From assembly GCA_016788205.1 (NCBI GenBank), contig JAEUTA010000005.1, positions 1-52,705 on the forward strand: a DNA stretch of 52,705 bases, in the 5' to 3' direction. Position numbers and translations under genes: made by a program. The stretch is from Flavobacteriales bacterium. GTDB taxonomy: Bacteria; Bacteroidota; Bacteroidia; Flavobacteriales_F; PHOS-HE28. How positions within the stretch are numbered: the first letter of the stretch is position 1; each line of letters starts with the position of its first letter. The notes under the pieces were generated by a model. The model was given only the letters and a program-made list of their open reading frames with translations. It had not been told where the DNA came from and searched no databases. Shown piece by piece: positions 7,423 through 15,809 of the stretch.

Positions 7423-9771
7423 CTAACGCACCTCGATCTCGTCCAGGAACATCCACGCCGGGCTGCCCGCACCGGGGTAGCCTTGCGGAATGGGACCGAT
7501 GTGCTGAACGGTCAGCTTGATGTAGCGTGCCTTCGCGGCCTTGTCGGTATGGAAAACATGGCGGCCTTGCGGCATGGCGTAGGTCGTCTCCTTGCGGCGT
7601 AGCGGATCAGCGGAGATCAACGGGATCTCCTGCATGGTCGGCACATCCATGCCTAGCGAGGTGTAGGTCTTGCCATCCGTGCTCGTGCTGAACTCCACCA
7701 CTTTCGGTGCGTGGATCCAGCCGTAGGTCTCGTTCAACGCTCCAATGCCGATGTAGCTGATGTCGTGCACGCTTCCCAAGTCCACCGTGATGGTGACGCC
7801 CTTGCGCCAGCCCAGCCACTCGGTATTCACCCGCTTCTGCTGGGCGGTGATGCCATCAACCAGGGTGAACGCGCCACCTTCGTTGTAGCGCTCGTGCGGT
7901 TGTTCGCTCAGGGTAATCTTCTGGGCGGTGGCTTTGTCAAAACCAAATACTCGGACAACCGAACTTCCTGCAGCACGACCGGCCTTAAAGGTTGAAGCAA
8001 TCAGCATACGGTTCGTCGTTATTGGAATAGGTGCCTCATAGGTCAAACGACGATTCATCGGGATTGAGTCCTGGCCAGGTGTTCCATAAAAGGCCTCGAC
8101 AATATGAGGCATCAGTTCGAACATAATAGAATCTGCTAATGGGCTGACTAGTTCGACGCTGATCTCCCCCGGTCTTTTTCCTGCTTTAGGAATGACCCTC
8201 ACGCTGTACAAGCTTCTGCTAGCATTCACCTTCATCTCCTCCAACCTCACGAACTCCTTCTCCAACCGCTGGATGAAATCGGCCTCGTTCCGTTTCGCTT
8301 TCGGCGTCCACAGCACTTCCGCCAAGGCCAGCATGCGCGGTACGGCCATGTACTCCATGTGCTCCGGCGTCAGGATGTACTCCGTCCACACGTTGCCCTG
8401 GGCGCCGAGAATGTACTTGTGCTCTTCGGGCTTCAGTTCCGCCGGAATGGGTTCGTAGGCATACACCTTCTGCAACGGCGTGTACCCACCGATGGCCAGC
8501 GGTTCGTTCGCCGGATCGCCTTGGTAGTGGTCGAAGTAGCAATGACTGCCTGGGCTCATCACGGCATAGTGTCCACTGCGTGCCGCCGCAATGCCGCCTT
8601 CGGTGCCTTGCCAGCTCATCACCGCCGCGTTGGGCGCCAGGCCACCTTCCAGGATCTCGTCCCAGCCAATGATCTTGCGGCCCTTGCTGTTCACAAACTT
8701 CTCGATCCGCCGGATGAAGTAGCTCTGCAGCTCGTGCTCGTCCTTCAAGCCTTCCGCCCTGATGCGCCGCTGGCATTTCGCGCAGGCCTTCCAACGTTCT
8801 TTCGGGCTTTCGTCACCGCCGATGTGGATGATCTCGCTCGGGAAGAGCTCCATCACTTCGGTGAGCACATCCTCCAACATGGCGAAGGTGCTGTCGTTGC
8901 CCGCACAGCACACATCTTCGAAAACGCCCCAGCCTTTGTTCACCTCGTACGGACCGCCGGTGCAGCCCAGGTGCGGGTAGCCCGCCAAGGCCGCCAGCGC
9001 ATGTCCGGGCATCTCGATCTCCGGCACCACGTTGATGTGTCGCGCTTTCGCATAGGCCACCACCTCGCGGATCTCATCCTGCGTGTAGAATCCACCGTAG
9101 GGGATGCTGTCGTATTCGCGTCGACTGTACGGTCCCACCTGACTGCCCTTCCGCCACGCACCTACCTCCGTCAGCTTCGGGTGCTTTTTGATCTCGATGC
9201 GCCAGCCTTGGTCATCCGTCAGGTGCCAGTGGAAGCTGTTCATCTTGTACCGCGCCAGCAGGTCGATGTACTTCTTGGTGAAGTCCACGGACCAGAAGTG
9301 GCGGCATGGATCCATGTGCATGCCGCGCCAGGGGAAGCGGGGATGGTCCGTGATGGTGAGGCAGGGGAGGGAACCGGACGCGCGACCTTGTTCGAGCAGT
9401 TGGATGAGGGTCCGGCTTCCACGGAAGAGGCCGGCTTCGGAGGTTGCGCTTACTTCAATACCACTGGTCTTTACCTCGACCTTGTAACATTCCAGAGGCG
9501 CTGATGAGTCAAGATCGACTTGGTTGAAGCTGATCGGGACAGCCACCAGGCACTGCAACCCCTCCGCTGGATGAAGCGACAGGATCTCATCGGCGATGAA
9601 GCTGGGCAGCGTAGCGGAACCGGAGATGGCCCACGGACAACCGAGGGAGCAAGTTCCTTCGTTCAGCATCATGTCGACAGGGGCCGGAATGATAGACGGC
9701 AGCGCGCTTTGCTGCGCAGAGACCTGGACGGAGAGAAGGAGAAGGACAGGAAGGAACCGCATGTGTTTCAT
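7423..9771 (-). CDS. Beta-N-acetylhexosaminidase, GH20 family
   Basis: This 782-residue secreted enzyme would remove terminal GlcNAc/GalNAc from chitin oligomers or glycans in the periplasm or on the surface. A signal peptide (MRFLPVLLLLSVQVSAQ) is followed by a GH20b N-terminal domain (about 25-145), then the catalytic barrel with WHLTDDQGWRIEIKKHP, HIGGDESPKERW (Asp320-Glu321, the substrate-assisted catalytic pair) and GWDEILEGG...MSWQGTEGG. The C-terminal part (about 630-780) looks like a discoidin/F5-8C-type sugar-binding domain. No T9SS tail is seen. Start MKHMRF is chosen; MRFLP three codons later is equally possible. A stretch inside the C-terminal half is markedly AT-richer than the rest. 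Confidence 0.9.
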   Translation of the reverse strand: MKHMRFLPVLLLLSVQVSAQQSALPSIIPAPVDMMLNEGTCSLGCPWAISGSATLPSFIADEILSLHPAEGLQCLVAVPISFNQVDLDSSAPLECYKVEVKTSGIEVSATSEAGLFRGSRTLIQLLEQGRASGSLPCLTITDHPRFPWRGMHMDPCRHFWSVDFTKKYIDLLARYKMNSFHWHLTDDQGWRIEIKKHPKLTEVGAWRKGSQVGPYSRREYDSIPYGGFYTQDEIREVVAYAKARHINVVPEIEMPGHALAALAGYPHLGCTGGPYEVNKGWGVFEDVCCAGNDSTFAMLEDVLTEVMELFPSEIIHIGGDESPKERWKACAKCQRRIRAEGLKDEHELQSYFIRRIEKFVNSKGRKIIGWDEILEGGLAPNAAVMSWQGTEGGIAAARSGHYAVMSPGSHCYFDHYQGDPANEPLAIGGYTPLQKVYAYEPIPAELKPEEHKYILGAQGNVWTEYILTPEHMEYMAVPRMLALAEVLWTPKAKRNEADFIQRLEKEFVRLEEMKVNASRSLYSVRVIPKAGKRPGEISVELVSPLADSIMFELMPHIVEAFYGTPGQDSIPMNRRLTYEAPIPITTNRMLIASTFKAGRAAGSSVVRVFGFDKATAQKITLSEQPHERYNEGGAFTLVDGITAQQKRVNTEWLGWRKGVTITVDLGSVHDISYIGIGALNETYGWIHAPKVVEFSTSTDGKTYTSLGMDVPTMQEIPLISADPLRRKETTYAMPQGRHVFHTDKAAKARYIKLTVQHIGPIPQGYPGAGSPAWMFLDEIEVR

Positions 9772-9850
9772 CCCGATTAGCGGGACAGTAAAGGTGCATA
9801 GATCCATCTCGCCGCATCCGCTGACCGAGTGGTAAAGAGCTAAGTAGCTA

Positions 9851-9879
9851 GCGGCCAGTAGCTAACGGCTACTGGCCGC
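9851..9879. repeat. Perfect 12-bp inverted repeat next to the rpsP promoter
   Basis: The arms GCGGCCAGTAGC and GCTACTGGCCGC are separated by TAACG. It lies between the divergent hexosaminidase and rpsP genes and ends two bases before the TTTG -33 element of the predicted rpsP promoter. It does not end any gene, so it is not an obvious terminator; an operator or a REP-like element are both possible. Confidence 0.7.
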
Positions 9880-9880
9880 A

Positions 9881-9912
9881 TTTGTATTTCTCAAGAATTC
9901 CCCGCACATTTG
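9881..9912 (+). promoter_or_regulatory. Predicted Bacteroidota-type promoter of rpsP
   Basis: TTTG (9881-9884) is followed after 20 bases by CACATTTG (9905-9912), one mismatch from the -7 consensus TAnnTTTG; spacing agrees with the known -33/-7 arrangement. The rpsP ATG is 37 bases downstream. Confidence 0.55.
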
Positions 9913-9948
9913 CACCCCCAATTCCGGGACCTAAACACAAACCGCGAC

Positions 9949-10482
9949 ATGCCAACTCGCATCCGCCTTCAGAGGAAAGGCAAGAAAGGCCGGCCTTATT
10001 ACCACTTGGTGGTAGCCGATTCACGCGCACCCCGCGACGGTAAGTACATCGAGCGTATCGGTGCTTACGACCCCAACCAGAACCCTGCGTTCATCGAGAT
10101 CAACGATGAGAAGGCGCTCAGCTGGCTCCAGAAAGGTGCCCAGCCCAGCGATACCTGCCGCGCGATCCTGAGCTACACCGGTGTGGTGTACAAGCATCAC
10201 CTGGCCGGTGGCGTTAAGAAAGGTGCGTTCGACCAGGCTGAGGCCGATCGTCGTTTCGACATCTGGAAGAACGAGAAGAACGCCAAGATCGAAGGCAAGA
10301 AGAGCAAATTGGCCCAAGGTGCTGATGCAGCTGAAAAGGCACGCATCATCGCCGAGAACAAGAAAGCCGCCGACCACGCTGCTTCCCTGAGCGCCAAACT
10401 CGCCGCTGCCGCCGCTGTTGAGCCTCCTGCCGCTGAAGCTCCGGCCGAAGGCGAAGCTCCGGCTGAAGCCCCTGCCGAGTAA
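9949..10482 (+). CDS. rpsP: 30S ribosomal protein S16 with long C-terminal tail
   Basis: The first 80 residues are S16, an assembly protein of the small ribosomal subunit: PTRIRLQRKGKKGRPYYHLVVADSR (residues 2-26) and YIERIGAYDPNQNP are diagnostic. The protein continues to 177 residues with a charged Lys/Ala helix and an Ala/Pro/Glu-rich end (APAEGEAPAEAPAE), roughly doubling the length of E. coli S16; extended S16 tails are known in Bacteroidota. The start at MPTRIRL is fixed by family alignment; the longer frame begins in the leader. rimM follows, the classic partner. Confidence 0.97.
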   Translation: MPTRIRLQRKGKKGRPYYHLVVADSRAPRDGKYIERIGAYDPNQNPAFIEINDEKALSWLQKGAQPSDTCRAILSYTGVVYKHHLAGGVKKGAFDQAEADRRFDIWKNEKNAKIEGKKSKLAQGADAAEKARIIAENKKAADHAASLSAKLAAAAAVEPPAAEAPAEGEAPAEAPAE

Positions 10483-10502
10483 TTCCTGCACCACCACTGA
10501 AG

Positions 10503-10538
10503 ACCCGTGTTCCGCAAGGAGCGCGGGTTTCTTCTTTT
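10503..10538 (+). terminator. Possible intrinsic terminator between rpsP and rimM
   Basis: ACCCG (10503-10507) pairs with CGGGT (10524-10528), followed by a T-rich run TTCTTCTTTT. The stem is short, so part of the transcription may read through into rimM. Confidence 0.5.
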
Positions 10539-10565
10539 CGGGTCTGCCCGATGTAATTTCCCCCC

Positions 10566-11090
10566 GTGGACCTGGACAGTCTTCATAAGATCGGCAAGCT
10601 GGGCAAGCCTTGGGGGCACCAGGGAGAGCTTACTGTGCACTTGGAGGATATCGACCTGGATGACCTCGTCCATGCCGGTTCGCTCTTCGTGGACATCGAG
10701 GGCCAGAAGGTCCCGTTCTTCTTCACCAAGTTGCATGACAAGGGTCGCGACATCCTCGTGAAGTTCGACGATTTCCACGATCCGCAAAGCGCATCGATCC
10801 TCGTTGGCCGAGACATCTATGCACCGCCGGGCCTGCTCGCCGATGGCAGCGACGAAAGCTGGGACCCCGAAGAGTTCATCGGTATGATCGTGCGTGACGA
10901 AGAGCACGGTGATCTGGGGGAGGTCACAGGCATTGAAGGGTCAGCAAAGAACCCCGTGTTGGTCATTCTGTTCGGCGAGGAAGAGGTGATGGTGCCGCTG
11001 GTCGAGGAGATGATCCTGGGCATCGATCCCGAGACCAATACGTTGATGGTGCGCACACCGCCGGGTTTGGTGGACATGTATCGTGGATGA
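10566..11090 (+). CDS. rimM: Ribosome maturation factor RimM
   Basis: RimM helps assemble the head of the 30S subunit and binds S19. The 174-residue protein has the N-terminal beta-barrel domain (HKIGKLGKPWGHQGELTVHL, residues 7-26) and the PRC-barrel (about 98-170, with FIGMIVRDEEHGDLGEVTGI and VPLVEEMILGIDPETNTLMV). Start is GTG at VDLDSLHKIG; there is no upstream ATG in frame. It follows rpsP by 83 bases, the same neighbour order as in many bacteria. Confidence 0.95.
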   Translation: MDLDSLHKIGKLGKPWGHQGELTVHLEDIDLDDLVHAGSLFVDIEGQKVPFFFTKLHDKGRDILVKFDDFHDPQSASILVGRDIYAPPGLLADGSDESWDPEEFIGMIVRDEEHGDLGEVTGIEGSAKNPVLVILFGEEEVMVPLVEEMILGIDPETNTLMVRTPPGLVDMYRG

Positions 11091-11141
11091 TCTTGGATCC
11101 GACCGGTTGACCACCAACATCAATAGGTACGCACTCGTAGC

Positions 11142-11160
11142 GTCGACCCACGGGGTCGAC
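11142..11160. repeat. Perfect 8-bp palindromic hairpin, REP-like
   Basis: GTCGACCC and GGGTCGAC are separated by ACG; with one bulged C the stem extends by four more pairs (GTAG/CTAC). It lies in the 98-base gap after rimM, ahead of trmN6, and has no T-run behind it. It may be a REP-type palindrome or act as a processing or termination signal for rimM. Confidence 0.6.
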
Positions 11161-11188
11161 CTACCGCTGTGCCACGCATGATGGCCCT

Positions 11189-11899
11189 ATGCCCAAACCG
11201 TCCTTCCGTTTCAAGCAGTTCACCATCCAGCAGGACCGCTGTGCCCTGAAGGTGGGTACGGATGGCGTGCTCTTCGGTGCGTGGGTGAACCATCAAGGCG
11301 CGCAACGCATCCTCGATATCGGGACGGGAACAGGTGTCCTGGCCTTGATCGCCGCGCAGCGCGCACCACAGGCCACCGTGGATGCCGTGGAGATCGATGA
11401 TGCCGCCGCTGGACAAGCCGCAGAGAATGCCGCTGCCAGCCCGTGGAGCGGTCGTGTACGTGTTCACCGCATGGATGTACGCCGCATGAACGCGAGCGAG
11501 CCCTTCGACCTGATCATCTGCAATCCGCCGTACTACGCGGGTTATTCAAGCGCAGCCGATGAGCGCGTGGGTCTCGCCAAGCATAGCGGTGAATTGCTGT
11601 TCGATGAACTGGTCGCTGCTGTTGATCGTCTCCTATCACCGAACGGGCGTTTCGCTGTGATCATCCCGCTGAACCGGGAGAAGGCCTTCATCGCCGAGGC
11701 CGCGCGCGTTCAATTGTCGCCGGTCCGTCGTTGCGAGGTGAAATACGTCGCGCACCGACCAGCGAAACGGGTGCTGCTGGAATTCGACCGCGCAGGTGGC
11801 GACGTGCAGGAAGAGGAACTCACCATCGAGAACACCGGCCCCTTCGACTACAGCCCGGAATACCGCGCGCTCATCAGCGATCTAATGCTGAATTTCTAG
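11189..11899 (+). CDS. trmN6: tRNA1(Val) (adenine(37)-N6)-methyltransferase, TrmN6 family
   Basis: A 236-residue SAM-dependent methyltransferase. The opening FRFKQFTIQQDRCALKVGTDGVLFGAW is characteristic of the YfiC/TrmN6 family, with motif I DIGTGTGVLAL (about residues 43-53), acidic motif II VDAVEIDD and the catalytic NPPYY (about 113-117) that flips and methylates adenine N6. In E. coli the enzyme modifies A37 of tRNA1(Val). The last 18 bases overlap the convergent saccharopine-dehydrogenase-like gene. Confidence 0.9.
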   Translation: MPKPSFRFKQFTIQQDRCALKVGTDGVLFGAWVNHQGAQRILDIGTGTGVLALIAAQRAPQATVDAVEIDDAAAGQAAENAAASPWSGRVRVHRMDVRRMNASEPFDLIICNPPYYAGYSSAADERVGLAKHSGELLFDELVAAVDRLLSPNGRFAVIIPLNREKAFIAEAARVQLSPVRRCEVKYVAHRPAKRVLLEFDRAGGDVQEEELTIENTGPFDYSPEYRALISDLMLNF

Positions 11900-13240
11900 G
11901 TCCTCGACCTCTTCCTCCGTAAAGGTGATCCCGTAAGTCTCCAACTCATCCAGGATCGGCGCGTAGATCACGGGCTTCAACGGCAACAGCACACCCCGAT
12001 CCGTGATGGTGCCATTGAGCAGCAGCTTGCACGCCATCGCGATGGGCAGGCCCACCGTGCGCGCCATCGCCGTGTGCAACTGATCCTCGCCGATCACACC
12101 GAGCGAAGCATGGATGGTCCGGTTCTGACCTTCGACCCCATAGCGGAACCGGTGCCACATCACCACCATGTCCTTGTCGTTCGCGCCCAGTTTCCACTTC
12201 TGCTCCAACAGGTGTTGAAGCGTGGCCGCCGGTGATCGTCCGCTCACGCCGATGGTGATGTTCTTGTCGAACAGCCCGAGCCAGTCCAGCTTCTGCATCA
12301 CGGGACCGTTCGCTTCCAAGCTGAGGTAGTCGGCCAGGTTGGCGCGTGTTCCGCGTTCCTGCCCATGCGGGAGAAAGGCGTCCAGGTACGCGCTCCACGA
12401 GGCGTCGGCCGGAAGTTCCAGATTGAAGCCATCCTCCGTGCAGCCGAGTTGTACGAAAGCATCCCACGCTTCGCAGTAGCCTGCTTTGCGCAAGGTGCCG
12501 CGCAACAGGGTGGGGATATCATCCAAGCCGTAGTGCGAACGGTACTTCAACGAGTCGCGGTTGGCGTAACCATCGAACTCGCCCAAGCCTTCCACAGTGA
12601 CACGCACGGTCTGCTTGAAGAGCTTGTGGTAGGGGATGTATTTCGTCTCCCCATCGCGGATGTATTTCGCCGCGCCACCCTGCCCGGCGAGGATCACGTT
12701 GCGCGGGTTCCAGCTGAACTTGTAGCCCCACGGATTGTCATCGCTCTCTGGCGCTACCAGCCCACCGCAATAGCTTTCAAAGGCTGCCATACGGCCACCT
12801 TCTTCGCGGATGCGGTCGAGTATCCGCATGGCGCTCATATGGTCGATGCCGGGATCCAATCCCATCTCGTTCAACACGGTGAGCCCTGCGGCTTTGAAGT
12901 CGGCATCCATCGGCCAGAGCGCATCGGGCACGTAACTCGGCGTGATCACGTGTTTCTTCAAGGAAAGGCAGTCCTTCAGTACGTCCATATGCATGAAGGC
13001 GGGCAGCATGCTGATCACCAGATCGTGCTTGGCGATCAACGCGGCCCTTGCGGCGCCGTCGGTGGCGTCCAGCGCGAACCCGGTCGCTACGCCTGGACCT
13101 TCTGCCACCAGCATCGACGCTTGCGAAGGATCCTTGTCGGCCACCGTGATGCGCCATTGCTGGCTGGTCGCGTTCTGGATCAAGTAGCGGATCAGGGAAG
13201 AGGCCGAACGTCCGGCACCGAGGATGAGGATCTGACGCAT
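11882..13240 (-). CDS. Saccharopine dehydrogenase-like / lysine dehydrogenase family oxidoreductase
   Basis: This 452-residue NAD(P)-binding oxidoreductase starts with the Rossmann fingerprint ILILGAGRSASSLIRYL, followed by VTVADKD-like text (strand 2, TVADKDPSQA) and the family motif TVLNEMGLDPGIDHMSAMRILD (about residues 128-149). The C-terminal part matches the saccharopine reductase C domain. In known members the family acts on lysine-derived substrates such as saccharopine or aminoadipate semialdehyde; the substrate here is not certain. No lysine-catabolism neighbours are present. The 3' end overlaps trmN6 tail-to-tail by 18 bases. Confidence 0.85.
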   Translation of the reverse strand: MRQILILGAGRSASSLIRYLIQNATSQQWRITVADKDPSQASMLVAEGPGVATGFALDATDGAARAALIAKHDLVISMLPAFMHMDVLKDCLSLKKHVITPSYVPDALWPMDADFKAAGLTVLNEMGLDPGIDHMSAMRILDRIREEGGRMAAFESYCGGLVAPESDDNPWGYKFSWNPRNVILAGQGGAAKYIRDGETKYIPYHKLFKQTVRVTVEGLGEFDGYANRDSLKYRSHYGLDDIPTLLRGTLRKAGYCEAWDAFVQLGCTEDGFNLELPADASWSAYLDAFLPHGQERGTRANLADYLSLEANGPVMQKLDWLGLFDKNITIGVSGRSPAATLQHLLEQKWKLGANDKDMVVMWHRFRYGVEGQNRTIHASLGVIGEDQLHTAMARTVGLPIAMACKLLLNGTITDRGVLLPLKPVIYAPILDELETYGITFTEEEVEDLEIQH

Positions 13241-13339
13241 GGTGATACTTGGACGCCAAAGATGCGAATAGCCGCTCTCCTTACGACGACGCGGGCTTCA
13301 GCATGTTCCCCGAAGTATGCGAACGCTTTGGCATACGCC

Positions 13340-13369
13340 TTGCCTAGCACAGGGCAACGTCTAACTTCG
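13340..13369 (+). promoter_or_regulatory. Predicted promoter upstream of the DUF4476 gene
   Basis: TTG (13340-13342), 19-base spacer, then TAACTTCG (13362-13369), one base off the TAnnTTTG -7 consensus. The gene start lies 20 bases downstream, so the leader would be short. Confidence 0.45.
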
Positions 13370-13388
13370 CAACCCCATCATAACCGCC

Positions 13389-14390
13389 ATGATCCGTCTC
13401 TTCTCCGTTGCTTTCCCGGTACTTCTTTCTTTCGCTTCCTTCGGCCAGACCAGCGACTTGGTCGTGTTCTCCGACGATGGCACCAAATTCACCCTTATCG
13501 TAGATGGCGATGTGAAGAACGCCGAAGCTGCGACGCGTGTGGTGGCTACAGGCATCCGCACCGAGACACCGGTGATGATGATCAAGTTCACGGATGCTGC
13601 CGTACCTCCCATCAAGCAGAACGGCTACTTGGAAATGGGTAAGGAGTATACCATGATGCTGACCACCAACAAGAAAGGCGCTCGTGTGCTGCGCATGACC
13701 GGAACGGCCGAACTGGGTACCGCTTCCAAGGCTGAAACGACCAAGCCGACGCCCCCACCCACGTTCGTGGAGGATGCCCCCAACACGACCGTTGTGGAGC
13801 AGGAGTTGGTCGTGCCCGGCGATGAAGTGATCACCACGACCACCGTTGTTGAAGAAGGCGAACCCATCGGTGACGGGGAGAACGTGAACATCAACATGGG
13901 CGTGAACGGTATCAATTTCAATATGAACGTGAACGTGGATGAAGGGACCAAGACCACCTCTTCCTCATCTTCCACCCGCACCACCACGACCACCACAACG
14001 CGCACCTCCGGTACACCCAAGCCCATCATCGACACCAAGCCCAAGCCCGTCGAGCCTGCCGTGTACAGCATGCCCGGTTACAGCGGCCGTGTCGGTTGCG
14101 GCTGGCCGATGAGCGACACCGAGTTCGCTGATGTGAAGAAGAGCATCGAAGCGAAAAGCTTCGAGGATAGCAAGATGACCCTCGCCAAACAGGTGGGTGC
14201 GAACCGATGCTTCACCGTGGCCCAGGTGAAGGGGCTCATGACCCTCTTCAGCTTCGAGGACAGCAAATTGGACATCGCGAAATACGCTTACGAGCGCACT
14301 TACGATATCGATAACTACTACAAGGTGAACGACGCCTTCGCGTTCGAGACATCCATTGATGACCTGAACGAGTACATCCAGGCTCGCTGA
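13389..14390 (+). CDS. DUF4476 domain-containing secreted protein
   Basis: This 333-residue protein has a signal peptide (MIRLFSVAFPVLLSFASFGQ), an N-terminal beta domain (about 20-110), a long linker rich in Thr/Ser/Pro (about 120-225, with TRTTTTTTTRTSG and an Asn-Met-rich NINMGVNGINFNMNVNV section) and a C-terminal DUF4476 domain (about 235-330) marked by repeated KSFEDSKMTLAK and FSFEDSKLDIAKYAYERT. The family is confined mostly to Bacteroidota and has no known function. It precedes the lipoprotein cluster by 39 bases, so it may be the first gene of that operon. Confidence 0.85.
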   Translation: MIRLFSVAFPVLLSFASFGQTSDLVVFSDDGTKFTLIVDGDVKNAEAATRVVATGIRTETPVMMIKFTDAAVPPIKQNGYLEMGKEYTMMLTTNKKGARVLRMTGTAELGTASKAETTKPTPPPTFVEDAPNTTVVEQELVVPGDEVITTTTVVEEGEPIGDGENVNINMGVNGINFNMNVNVDEGTKTTSSSSSTRTTTTTTTRTSGTPKPIIDTKPKPVEPAVYSMPGYSGRVGCGWPMSDTEFADVKKSIEAKSFEDSKMTLAKQVGANRCFTVAQVKGLMTLFSFEDSKLDIAKYAYERTYDIDNYYKVNDAFAFETSIDDLNEYIQAR

Positions 14391-14422
14391 CCCAATCCGT
14401 CCGGGTCATCATGCATCCGGAC
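14388..14422 (+). promoter_or_regulatory. Two mutually exclusive short hairpins in the DUF4476/CsgG-like gap
   Basis: TGACCC (14388-14393) can pair with GGGTCA (14403-14408), and GTCCGG (14399-14404) can pair with CCGGAC (14417-14422). The two stems share bases, so only one can form. Stems are just 6 bp; a regulatory role is a guess. Confidence 0.3.
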
Positions 14423-14429
14423 CACCACC

Positions 14430-15809
14430 ATGTACCGCTTCGTGCAATTCGTACCCGTCCTGTGCCTCGCTGCTCTCCTTGGCGGTTGCACCGGTTCCAA
14501 GTCCTTCTCCAAGAAAGGGGAGAAGCTCGATGAGGCCGGTCTGTACGCTGAAGCAGCGGACATGTACCTGCAAGCTGCGCAACGCAACGCGAAGAACGTT
14601 GATGCCAAGATCGGGCTGAAGAAGACCGGGCAGCTGTTGCTGAACGACAAGCTGTCGACCTTTTTCAAACACATCGCCACGGGGAGCAGCAAGGGCGAGG
14701 CCGTGGCCGCCTACCTCGATGCCATCGCTTACCAGGAACGTGTCCAGTACGCCGGTGTGGTGATCGAGGTCCCGGATCATTACAAGACCGATTTCGAGAA
14801 GGTGAAGGCTGAACACCTCATCGATCTGTACAACGAAGGGCAAGGCTTGTTCGAAAGGGAGGAGTTCGGTGCAGCGGAAAAGGTGTTCGCGCGCATCGCC
14901 AAGTTGGAACCGAACTACAAGGATGCCAGCAGCCTGCAGAACGTGGCCTACCTGGAGCCCCTCTATCGCACCGGCAAAAGCGAACTGGAAGCGGGCAACT
15001 ACCGCAAGTCTTATGCGGCCTTCACCAAGGTCATGGACAAGAACAGCGCTTACAAGGACACCAACGTGCTTCGGCAAGATGCCCTGACCAAGGGCCAGTT
15101 CATCGTAGCGGTGCTGCCCTTCACGTCCAGTGACAAGGGGTCGGCCATGGCTTCCAAGGTCCAGGCTCATGCCATGACGGCGCTTACCGAAGTGAACGAC
15201 CCGTTCCTGAAGGTGGTGGACCGCGAGAACCTGGACCGTATCCTGGAGGAGCAGCGCCTGAGCCTGAGCGGCGTGGTGGACGAGCAGACCGCTGTGAAAG
15301 TGGGTAACCTCATGGGTGCGCACGCCGTGCTGATGGGCAATGTGGTCAATTACCAAGAGGTGCCCGGGCAGGTGCGGCGCAGTACCAAGGACGGGTTCGA
15401 GTCCTACCGCGTGGAGCAGGTGAACAAGGAGACCGGCGAGAAATACTACACCACCAAGTACAAGCCGGTGCGCTACAGCGAATTCTATCAAGAGAACAAA
15501 GTGGTGCTCTCCTTCAACTATCGGTTGGTTTCGCTGGAGACCGGTGAGGTGCTGGTGAGCAAGGTGGCTGAGAAGGAAGCGGAAGACCATGCCTACTATG
15601 CTACTTACGAGGGCAACCGCGAGGCGTTGCTTCCTACACTGAACGGGCAAGTGGATCTGCGCGACAATGCCCGTCGCCAGATGCGGACCTTACTGAGCGC
15701 CCCGCGCGAAGTGAAGCCCGTGGCCACGTTGATGAACGATGTTCTTCGGTCGACTTCGTCCACCATGGCCTCCAGCATACAGTCCGAGATCAGCCAGAAG
15801 TTGCCATGA
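14430..15809 (+). CDS. TPR-containing CsgG/HfaB-like lipoprotein
   Basis: This 459-residue lipoprotein has a lipobox LLGGC with Cys20. The N-terminal half (about 30-220) is helical and TPR-like (GLYAEAADMYLQAAQ, EFGAAEKVFARIAKLEPNY, YRKSYAAFTKVMDKNS). The C-terminal half (about 225-459) resembles the CsgG domain: FIVAVLPFTSSDKG, FLKVVDRENLDRILEEQRLSLSG, VGNLMGAHAVLMGNVVNY. CsgG forms the outer-membrane curli export pore, but here no curli subunit genes are near, and many CsgG-fold lipoproteins are structural envelope parts. The stop overlaps the start of the next gene by 4 bases (ATGA), so the two are translationally coupled. Confidence 0.8.
   Translation: MYRFVQFVPVLCLAALLGGCTGSKSFSKKGEKLDEAGLYAEAADMYLQAAQRNAKNVDAKIGLKKTGQLLLNDKLSTFFKHIATGSSKGEAVAAYLDAIAYQERVQYAGVVIEVPDHYKTDFEKVKAEHLIDLYNEGQGLFEREEFGAAEKVFARIAKLEPNYKDASSLQNVAYLEPLYRTGKSELEAGNYRKSYAAFTKVMDKNSAYKDTNVLRQDALTKGQFIVAVLPFTSSDKGSAMASKVQAHAMTALTEVNDPFLKVVDRENLDRILEEQRLSLSGVVDEQTAVKVGNLMGAHAVLMGNVVNYQEVPGQVRRSTKDGFESYRVEQVNKETGEKYYTTKYKPVRYSEFYQENKVVLSFNYRLVSLETGEVLVSKVAEKEAEDHAYYATYEGNREALLPTLNGQVDLRDNARRQMRTLLSAPREVKPVATLMNDVLRSTSSTMASSIQSEISQKLP

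Noticed and set aside
13960..14020. Ser/Thr-coding repeat in the DUF4476 gene, first read as a tandem DNA repeat
   Set aside because: It is a low-complexity linker made of near-identical Thr/Ser codons, not a separate repeat element.
14409..15650. 413-codon reverse frame opposite the CsgG-like lipoprotein
   Set aside because: Antisense to a gene with lipobox, TPR and CsgG features; no signal peptide or domain of its own.
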